DNA of 6,544 nucleotides from Phenylobacterium sp. (GTDB lineage Bacteria > Pseudomonadota > Alphaproteobacteria > Caulobacterales > Caulobacteraceae). Shown here in pieces: positions 1 through 5,008 of the stretch. Position numbers and translations under genes: made by a program. Each line of letters starts with the position of its first letter. Position 1 is the first letter of the stretch. The notes below the pieces were generated by a model that was given only the letters and a program-made list of their open reading frames with translations, had not been told where the DNA came from and ran no database searches. The stretch covers positions 1 to 6,544 of the forward strand of contig JAQGIJ010000211.1 in NCBI GenBank assembly GCA_028291285.1, written 5' to 3'.

Positions 1-16
1 TGGCCGTTGTTCCTGT
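1..16 (-). promoter_or_regulatory. Possible ribosome binding site of a further operon gene starting at the left edge
   Basis: Read on the minus strand, the edge sequence is AGGAA (14-10), an 8-base spacer, then a terminal A at position 1 that could be the first base of an ATG outside the window. It lies only about 25 bases past the OYE stop, like the other operon junctions. The start codon itself is not visible, so this is tentative. Confidence 0.3.
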
Positions 17-39
17 GGCGAGAGCGGGGGCACGGGCGT

Positions 40-1212
40 CTAGTCCACCGGCTGGAGGGAGCCGGTCACGGCGGCGCGCGAGGACCCCATGGCGAAGGCC
101 GAATCCACCGGCAGCAGGTCGGCCGGCGTGGCCGCCTCATACGTCGGGTAGTCGACGTAACCCTCGACCCCTTGGGTATAGTAGGTGGAGGAATCCGGCG
201 CGTTCAGCTGCAGGCCGCGCCGGAAGCGCTCCGCCAGGTCCGGATTGGCGATATAGGCCTGGCCGAAGGCCACCATGTCGAGGCGGTCCTGGGAGAGGGC
301 CTCGATCGCCTTCTGCCGCGTGAACCCGGCCACCCCGATCATCGGCCCGTCGAACAGCGGCCGAAGCACGCCATGCACGTCCCAGGGCTGGCCGTAGTTG
401 CCGACTTCCAGGAAGGCGATGCCGCGCTTCGACAGCTCCAAGGCCACGTGGCTGTAGGTGGCGATCGGATCGTCGTCGAACACGTCGTGGAAGGTCCAGC
501 CGGGGCCGATCTTAACCGCCACGAACTGCGGGCTGGTGGCCGCCTGCATCGCCTCGACGCATTCCAGCAGGAAGCGGGCGCGCTTGGCGACGCTGCCACC
601 GTAGGCGTCGTCGCGCCGGTTGGTGTTGGTGGAAAGGAACTGCATCGGCAGGTAGCCCGACGCGCCGTGGACCTCCACGCCGTCGAAGCCCGCTTCGCGC
701 GCCCGCCGCGCGCAGGCGGCGTACTCGGCGACCACCTGGGCGATCTCCGGAACGCTCAGCGCGTGCGGGGTCCCATAGACGCGCTTCGGGCGCGGGCAGT
801 TGACGGTGTAGTGTCGGGCCGTTGGATCGGGCTGCACGGCCGAGGCGCTCACCGGCTGCAGGCCGTGGGGAAGGATCAACGGATCGGTCAGGCGGCCGAC
901 GTGCATTATCTGGCCGAAGATCGCGCCGCCCTCGCGGTGCACGGCCTCGGTCACCCGTCGCCAGCCGGCTTGGTGCACGTCGGTGAACAGCCCTGGCATG
1001 AACATGTAGCCCGTGCCGTTGGGCGCGGGGGTGAGGCCTTCGGTGATCAGCAAGCCGGCGCCGGCGCGCTGGCGGTAGTACTCGACCATCAGCTCCGTGG
1101 GCGTGCCGTCGAGATGCGCGCGCTGACGAGTGCACGGGGCCATGGCGAGCCGGTTGCGAACCGTGATCGCGCCGACCTTCAGCGGCTGGAAGAGCACCTC
1201 GGCGTCGGACAT
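40..1212 (-). CDS. Old yellow enzyme family NADH:flavin oxidoreductase (alkene reductase type)
   Basis: FMN-dependent TIM-barrel enzyme expected to reduce activated C=C bonds (enones and similar) in the cytoplasm with NAD(P)H. Numbering is from the ATG at 1212. The N-terminal FMN-binding stretch VRNRLAMAPCTR (18-29) carries T28, matching OYE1 Thr37. Q101 and H104 lie in FGQIMHVGR. The substrate motif EVHGASGYL (180-188) has H182 and proton-donor Y187, followed by RRDDAYGGS (199-207). The C-terminal phosphate loop FGQAYIANPD (316-325) and EGYVDYP (350-356) are typical. At 390 residues it is a single-domain alkene reductase, with no Fe-S/FAD extension of the dienoyl-CoA reductase type. Oddities: the usual Asn/His of the substrate pair is S185, and two Arg that normally contact FMN appear as K234 and Q318. 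The ATG at 1212 is preferred because GAGAGA lies 6 bases upstream; a TTG at 1230 would add six residues but overlaps the upstream stop. It is the third gene of the SDR operon. Family certain; substrate unknown. Confidence 0.95.
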   Translation of the reverse strand: MSDAEVLFQPLKVGAITVRNRLAMAPCTRQRAHLDGTPTELMVEYYRQRAGAGLLITEGLTPAPNGTGYMFMPGLFTDVHQAGWRRVTEAVHREGGAIFGQIMHVGRLTDPLILPHGLQPVSASAVQPDPTARHYTVNCPRPKRVYGTPHALSVPEIAQVVAEYAACARRAREAGFDGVEVHGASGYLPMQFLSTNTNRRDDAYGGSVAKRARFLLECVEAMQAATSPQFVAVKIGPGWTFHDVFDDDPIATYSHVALELSKRGIAFLEVGNYGQPWDVHGVLRPLFDGPMIGVAGFTRQKAIEALSQDRLDMVAFGQAYIANPDLAERFRRGLQLNAPDSSTYYTQGVEGYVDYPTYEAATPADLLPVDSAFAMGSSRAAVTGSLQPVD

Positions 1213-1218
1213 CGGCAA

Positions 1219-1224
1219 TCTCTC
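1219..1224 (-). promoter_or_regulatory. Ribosome binding site of the OYE gene
   Basis: On the minus strand GAGAGA is followed by a 6-base spacer (TTGCCG) and the ATG at 1212-1210. This spacing supports that ATG over the in-frame TTG at 1230, which has no such sequence in front of it. Confidence 0.6.
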
Positions 1225-1226
1225 AT

Positions 1227-2258
1227 TCAACGGGTGAAGTTTCGGACGAAGTCATTCTGCTGGATGTCCTGGGAGTCGCCCCAGCCGACGCCGCGCTCGC
1301 TTTCCCAGCGGGTCATGCAGAAGAAGACGTTCATGTTCTGCCAGGTCTGCCATGGCATGCAGGCCGCCACCTCGCCACGCAGCCGGTGGGTCGCGCCTCC
1401 GGAGTCTTCGAGGACCAGGCTGTAGCCGCTGGGCGTCACGCCGTCGGCCTTGCGCAGGGTGGATTTGCGGGCGGCGAGCACAGAGAAGAGCTGGCGGTCG
1501 CGCCAGACGTAGCCCCAGCCCAGGTTCCGCCCGGGCTCGATCGGGTAGCGGGACAGCCACTCGGGCCCCGCCTCCGGCGAGTCGAAAGCGGTCGCATGGA
1601 AGGCGAAGTCGTCGTCGAACACCCCGACCATCCAGGTGAACGGCGGCCCCACGCGGCTCGTCTCCCGCCGCTCCTGACCCCAGGAGCGGTCGCGTGAGAA
1701 GTAGCCGTCGATCTCGAACCGCTCGCCGTAGAGGTCCAGGCTCCCGCGCGTGCGCATGGCCTGGGTGAAATGGAAGCCGCCAGGCCGGCCTGCAGGCGGG
1801 GCGACGGCGTCCATCTGCACGCGGAACGAGACGCCGCGATCGCGGTCCGAGCACTCAAGGAGCACCGACTTCAGGGGCTCCAGCACGCGGATTCGCAGAC
1901 CGACCTCGGCGACCTCGAAATCGTCGATCGGCCCCGTCGGCATCGGCAGGTAGTGGTGGTGGTTGACGTATTCGCAGGCCAGCGTCGCCGGCTTGTCGCC
2001 CTTCCAGATGTAGATGCTGGCGCTCATCACCCTCAGGACCGGGTGAAACCAGAGGTAGATCTCCCCATTGATCCGGTGCTCGGGGATGTTGAAGCCGTAG
2101 TAGGAGGTCTCGGTCGCCGAATAGTGACCGCTGGCGGCGGGCGGGTGCAGCAGCTCGTCCACCGGCTTCGGCGCGCTCAGCGGTTGCCCGGCCATCATCG
2201 TCCTGGCGTTCAGGTAGGTCGAAACCTGGGCGGCGACGTTGCTGGCTGCGGTGCTCAT
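1227..2258 (-). CDS. DUF7065/DUF7064-like (AttH/CrtC-type lipocalin-like) protein, function unknown
   Basis: A 343-residue soluble protein with no signal peptide or membrane segment. It is rich in alternating beta-strand-like sequence and aromatic residues. The central motif GYFSRDRSWGQER (185-197), preceded by HFTQAMRTRGSLDLYGERF (163-181), resembles the conserved D-R/H-S-W-G motif of the two-lobed lipocalin-like AttH/CrtC/DUF7064 group, which includes carotenoid hydratases and many proteins of unknown role. A His run (VNHHHYLPMP, 98-107) and the acidic-aromatic tail (GWGDSQDIQQNDFVRNF) are further landmarks. The family assignment is from remembered motif similarity, so it is moderate. The ATG at 2258 is preferred over an in-frame GTG at 2267 because GGAG lies 8 bases before it. 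It sits 19 bases after the SDR stop and 14 bases before the OYE ATG, so it is surely co-transcribed. It could be an isomerase, hydratase, cyclase or binding protein for the hydrophobic substrate of the locus; no catalytic role can be read from sequence. Confidence 0.8.
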   Translation of the reverse strand: MSTAASNVAAQVSTYLNARTMMAGQPLSAPKPVDELLHPPAASGHYSATETSYYGFNIPEHRINGEIYLWFHPVLRVMSASIYIWKGDKPATLACEYVNHHHYLPMPTGPIDDFEVAEVGLRIRVLEPLKSVLLECSDRDRGVSFRVQMDAVAPPAGRPGGFHFTQAMRTRGSLDLYGERFEIDGYFSRDRSWGQERRETSRVGPPFTWMVGVFDDDFAFHATAFDSPEAGPEWLSRYPIEPGRNLGWGYVWRDRQLFSVLAARKSTLRKADGVTPSGYSLVLEDSGGATHRLRGEVAACMPWQTWQNMNVFFCMTRWESERGVGWGDSQDIQQNDFVRNFTR

Positions 2259-2266
2259 TTCGCCCA

Positions 2267-2270
2267 CTCC
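2267..2270 (-). promoter_or_regulatory. Ribosome binding site of the DUF7064-like gene
   Basis: GGAG on the minus strand with an 8-base spacer to the ATG at 2258-2256. The alternative GTG start at 2267 would overlap this GGAG, so the site favours the ATG. It lies just after the SDR stop codon (2280-2278). Confidence 0.6.
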
Positions 2271-2277
2271 GTGATGC

Positions 2278-3003
2278 TCAGCCGAGCTGGGCGGCGAACG
2301 CCCGCTCCAGGCCCCAAGGATCGCCGATGTAGAGCTCGGCCAACGCCCTGGAGCGGGGATCCGGGAAGATCGTGGTCTCGCCGCGCGCCAGCGCGCTGAC
2401 GATCTCCGAGGCCATGGTCTCGGGCGGGCAGCGCCCCTGCGCGCGCTCCGGCCGCGCCATGGCGGTGGCGATGGGGCCCGCGAACACAGCCGCCACGCGG
2501 GTGTTCTGGCCCTTCAGCTCGGCGCGCATGCTCTGGGTCAGCGACCAGGCGGCCGCCTTCGAGGCGCAGTAGGAGCCGGACGACGGGACGCTGGCCAGCG
2601 CGCCGACGGAGAGGATGTTGACGATCGCACCGCCGCCCGCGCCGGCGAGCAGCGGCGCAAACGCCCGGCTCATCCGCAGCACGCCGAAGTAGTTGGTCTC
2701 CATCTCCAGCCGCGCGCCGTCGAGATCGGGCGCGCCCAGGCTGGGAGACTTGGTCAGGACCGCGGCGTTGTTGACCAGGATGTCGATGGGACCGCAGCGC
2801 CGGGCCAGCGCCGCGACCGACCGTTCGTCGTTGACATCCAGCGGCGCGGCCTGGACCCGCGGATCGGCGAACGTCGCGGCGGCCGGGTCGCGCATGGCCG
2901 CATAGACCTTGCGCGCGTTCGCGGCCAGGAAGGCGTCCACCAGCGCCCGTCCGAGCCCGCGGTTCGCGCCGGTGACGATCACGGCTGCGCCGTCCACGCC
3001 CAT
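2278..3003 (-). CDS. Short-chain dehydrogenase/reductase (classical SDR)
   Basis: NAD(P)-dependent alcohol/ketone oxidoreductase with a Rossmann fold, 241 residues, a usual length for classical SDRs. The cofactor motif is TGANRGLG (11-18), R38 after the second strand hints at NADP(H) preference, and LDV at 57-59 holds the adenine-side Asp. NNAA at 78-81 is the strand-4 motif. The catalytic tetrad is N104 (METNYFG), S132 (NILSVGA), Y145 and K149 (SYCASKAA), all present. The loop AGPIATAM (175-182) corresponds to the PG-x-x-T nicotinamide contact. The ATG at 3003 has GGAGG 4 bases upstream. It is the first gene of the minus-strand operon and is divergent from the P450, so a natural role is interconverting the alcohol made by the P450 and its ketone (inference). 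The substrate cannot be told from sequence. Confidence 0.95.
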   Translation of the reverse strand: MGVDGAAVIVTGANRGLGRALVDAFLAANARKVYAAMRDPAAATFADPRVQAAPLDVNDERSVAALARRCGPIDILVNNAAVLTKSPSLGAPDLDGARLEMETNYFGVLRMSRAFAPLLAGAGGGAIVNILSVGALASVPSSGSYCASKAAAWSLTQSMRAELKGQNTRVAAVFAGPIATAMARPERAQGRCPPETMASEIVSALARGETTIFPDPRSRALAELYIGDPWGLERAFAAQLG

Positions 3004-3111
3004 GAGTCCTCCGCAATTCCGGATCGCGCTTCTGCGGCGCGGCCCGGCTCGCAGGGTCTTACCAGTTCGCCGAGATTTCTGCTACACCAACTACAATTAG
3101 CGGAGACGAGC
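3004..3111. promoter_or_regulatory. Divergent promoter/operator region between the SDR operon and the P450 gene
   Basis: This 108-base gap separates two divergent start codons and must hold promoters for both transcription units unless they lie within the genes. The part nearest the P450 (about 3059-3100) is clearly more AT-rich than the surroundings. It contains TACAAT (3092-3097), a good -10-like box, with no convincing -35 at standard spacing. GCTACACC (3081-3088) is close to the GCTANAWC -10 described for Caulobacter housekeeping promoters. CTACA occurs twice, 9 bases apart (3082-3086 and 3091-3095), a possible regulator site. Shine-Dalgarno sequences flank it: GGAG at 3102-3105 for the P450 and GGAGG (minus strand, 3012-3008) for the SDR. 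The placement is firm; the individual boxes are tentative. Confidence 0.5.
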
Positions 3112-4374
3112 ATGAGCACGTCCGAACTGGCGCGGCCGGACTTCATGGATCCGGAGACGATCCAGTGTCCCTTCGCCTTCTATGCCGCGTCGAGAGCCGA
3201 GGCTCCGGTCTACCGGCTGCCGAACAGCCCCGCGCCGGGCAAGACGGTGTTTCTGGTCACCCGCTACGAGCTCATCCAGCAGGTGCTGCGCGACTGGCGC
3301 ACCTTCTCCAACCGCTTTGGCGAGCTGATGAGCCGCGGCGACCCTTCGGATCCCGAGATCGCGGCCATCCAGGCGCAGGGCTATCCGACGGTGCCGACCA
3401 TGCTGACCCAGGACCCGCCGCTGCAGCAGAAGTACCGCAGGCTGGTCACCAAGGCGTTCAGCCTCGCCCGCGTCGAGCGGATGGGCGAGTACGTGAACGA
3501 GATCTGCGATGAGCTGATCGACGGGTTCGCGCCACGCGGCGAAGTGGACTTCTTCCGGGACTTCGCAATTCCCCTCCCCGTCTCGGTCATCGCCGACCAA
3601 CTCGGCGTCCCGCGCCATGACATGGTCCAGTTCAAGCGCTGGTCCGACGACGCGATCGCCGCCCTTGGCCGCCTCGGCGGCCGCGACGCCGCCCTGCAAG
3701 CCACCCGCTCCTCAGTGGAGATGCAGCACTACTTCGCTGCCATCGTCGAGGCCCGCCGCCGCGAGCCGCAGGACGACGTGATCAGCGACCTGGCCAACGC
3801 CCGCTTCGATGAGGCGCGGCTGCTCGCCATGCCCGAGATCCTGTCGATCCTCAGCCAGCTGCTGATCGCTGGAAACGAAACGACCACCAATGCGCTCGCA
3901 GGCGGCATCGCCTATGTCCTGGCGCAGCCAGGCATGGCCGAGCGGCTGGGCGCTGATCCCTCGCTCATTCCCAACGCGGTGGAGGAGATCCTCCGGCTCG
4001 AAGCGCCCACCAAGCACATGTGGCGGGTGGTGACGCAGGACACCGAGCTCGGCGGCGTGAGCATTCCGGCGGGCGCGGTCCTGCTGCTGAGCTACGACGC
4101 CGCCAACCGCGACGAGGCCGTGTTCGCCGAGCCCGAGGCCTGCCGCTTCGATCGCGCCAATGCGGCCGAGCATCTCTCGTTCGGCGGCGGGCTGCACTAC
4201 TGCGTCGGCGCGCTGCTGGCCCGCAAGGAAATGACCATCGCCTACGAGCGCCTGTTCAGCCGGCTGAAGGACCTTCGCCTCGCGCCCGGACAGCCGCCGC
4301 TCCGCTACATCCCGAGCATCCTGCACCGCGGATTCGAGGGCCTGCGGCTCACCTTTCAGCCCAGCCCCGCGTGA
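3112..4374 (+). CDS. Cytochrome P450 monooxygenase (bacterial soluble type)
   Basis: Haem-thiolate monooxygenase, 420 residues, soluble, expected to hydroxylate a hydrophobic substrate using electrons from a ferredoxin and ferredoxin reductase that are not encoded here. The I-helix motif is AGNETTTN (253-260), with the acid-alcohol pair E256/T257 for oxygen activation. The K-helix ExxR is E292-R295 (EEILR), followed by R305 and the IPAG turn. NRDEAVF (332-338) is the meander-side motif. The haem loop FGGGLHYCVG (357-366) has C364 as the axial thiolate. The C-helix segment DPPLQQKYRRLV (101-112) keeps R109 but has Q105 where bacterial P450s normally have the His of DPPxHxxxR. The ATG at 3112 follows GGAG with a 6-base spacer. 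It heads a two-gene plus-strand unit with the SnoaL-like gene and is divergent from the SDR operon. The CYP family and substrate are not assignable by eye. Confidence 0.97.
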   Translation: MSTSELARPDFMDPETIQCPFAFYAASRAEAPVYRLPNSPAPGKTVFLVTRYELIQQVLRDWRTFSNRFGELMSRGDPSDPEIAAIQAQGYPTVPTMLTQDPPLQQKYRRLVTKAFSLARVERMGEYVNEICDELIDGFAPRGEVDFFRDFAIPLPVSVIADQLGVPRHDMVQFKRWSDDAIAALGRLGGRDAALQATRSSVEMQHYFAAIVEARRREPQDDVISDLANARFDEARLLAMPEILSILSQLLIAGNETTTNALAGGIAYVLAQPGMAERLGADPSLIPNAVEEILRLEAPTKHMWRVVTQDTELGGVSIPAGAVLLLSYDAANRDEAVFAEPEACRFDRANAAEHLSFGGGLHYCVGALLARKEMTIAYERLFSRLKDLRLAPGQPPLRYIPSILHRGFEGLRLTFQPSPA

Positions 4375-4414
4375 GCGCGCGGCGGGACAGCTCACACCCG
4401 GAGAGAAACGCCCC

Positions 4415-4966
4415 ATGGACAGCGCCATCGAGGAAGCGGTCGCCAAGCTAGCGATCACCGACGTGCTGCATCGCTATGCGCGCGGTATGGACCGCATGGA
4501 CAAGGCGCTCACCCTCTCCTGCTGGCATCCGGGCGGCACCGACGACCACGCGCCGCTCTACTCGGGCGCCGCCGAAGGCTTCGTGGAGTGGCTGTGGCCG
4601 GTGCACGCCGCCATGGAGGCCACCCGCCACATGGTCACCAACATCATCATCGAGGTCGACGCCGAGCGCGCCGCCAGCGAGTGCTACTGGATGGTCACCC
4701 TGCGCCTGAAGGGCGCCGACGGGGTGCGCTACGACACCATCGGCCAGGGCCGCTACATCGACACCTTCGAACGCATCGACGGCGTCTGGGCGATCCGCCA
4801 CCGGCAGTCGCTGTGCGACTGGGGCCGCATCGAGCCGGTCGGCCTCGCAGGCGGAGAGCCGGGCGCGCCGACCTTGATCAAGCCGAACAATCCCGAGACG
4901 TCCCCGCCGACGAACGCCCGGGACCGCACCGACTATTCCTATCAGGTGCTGCGTCGCGCCCACTGA
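4415..4966 (+). CDS. SnoaL-like / NTF2-fold protein (possible dehydratase or isomerase)
   Basis: Small alpha+beta cone-fold protein of 183 residues, the usual size for the SnoaL_4/LinA/scytalone dehydratase group. It opens with the helix AITDVLHRYARGMDRMD (13-29), where D26 matches the catalytic Asp of LinA-type enzymes. ATRHMVTN (69-76) supplies H72, matching the dyad His. Later strands include ECYWMVTLRLKG and GQGRYIDTFERIDGVW, and the closing WAIRHRQSLCDW (125-136) is typical. The tail beyond about residue 145 is proline-rich and probably flexible. Family members act as dehydratases, dehydrochlorinases, isomerases or as non-catalytic binding proteins; the retained Asp/His pair makes catalysis plausible. 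It starts 40 bases after the P450 stop, with GGAGA (4400-4404) 10 bases before the ATG, and is probably co-transcribed with the P450. It could act on the hydroxylated product (inference). Confidence 0.92.
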   Translation: MDSAIEEAVAKLAITDVLHRYARGMDRMDKALTLSCWHPGGTDDHAPLYSGAAEGFVEWLWPVHAAMEATRHMVTNIIIEVDAERAASECYWMVTLRLKGADGVRYDTIGQGRYIDTFERIDGVWAIRHRQSLCDWGRIEPVGLAGGEPGAPTLIKPNNPETSPPTNARDRTDYSYQVLRRAH

Positions 4967-4972
4967 CGCGAC

Positions 4973-4999
4973 GGCGGGCGGTCGCAGCGACCGCCCGCC
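4973..4999. terminator. Bidirectional hairpin terminator between convergent genes
   Basis: A perfect inverted repeat with 13-base arms (GGCGGGCGGTCGC at 4973-4985 and its complement at 4987-4999) around a single A. In RNA it would fold as about 12 GC-rich pairs with a 3-base loop. It lies in the 42-base gap between the convergent stops of the SnoaL-like gene (4966) and the TonB receptor (5009), so it can serve both strands. No T-run follows on either side, so intrinsic termination efficiency is uncertain; it may also protect the 3' ends of the transcripts. Confidence 0.75.
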
Positions 5000-5008
5000 T
5001 CCGCCGCC

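Noticed and set aside
1228..1230. TTG start for the OYE gene
   Set aside because: It overlaps the upstream stop and lacks a ribosome binding site, while the ATG at 1212 has GAGAGA at proper spacing and gives the usual OYE N-terminus.
7..1425. 472-codon open frame on the plus strand opposite the OYE gene
   Set aside because: It lies antisense to a gene with clear OYE motifs and runs past its start into the next gene. Its translation is low-complexity, rich in Arg, Gly and His, with no recognisable domain. Such frames are common opposite high-GC genes.
1770..2399. 209-codon plus-strand frame across the junction of the DUF7064-like and SDR genes
   Set aside because: It spans an operon junction in antisense, with composition typical of a spurious frame and no motifs.
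2255..3016. 253-codon open frame on the minus strand overlapping the SDR gene in another frame
   Set aside because: The Arg/Gly-rich translation has no motif, whereas the SDR frame shows the complete cofactor and catalytic set.
3097..3699. 200-codon minus-strand frame opposite the P450 N-terminal half
   Set aside because: Antisense to a well-supported P450, no family signature and no convincing ribosome binding site.
3712..4458. 248-codon minus-strand frame opposite the P450 C-terminal half
   Set aside because: Antisense to the P450 haem-binding region, no domain, and it overlaps the start of the next plus-strand gene. Treated as a GC-driven shadow.
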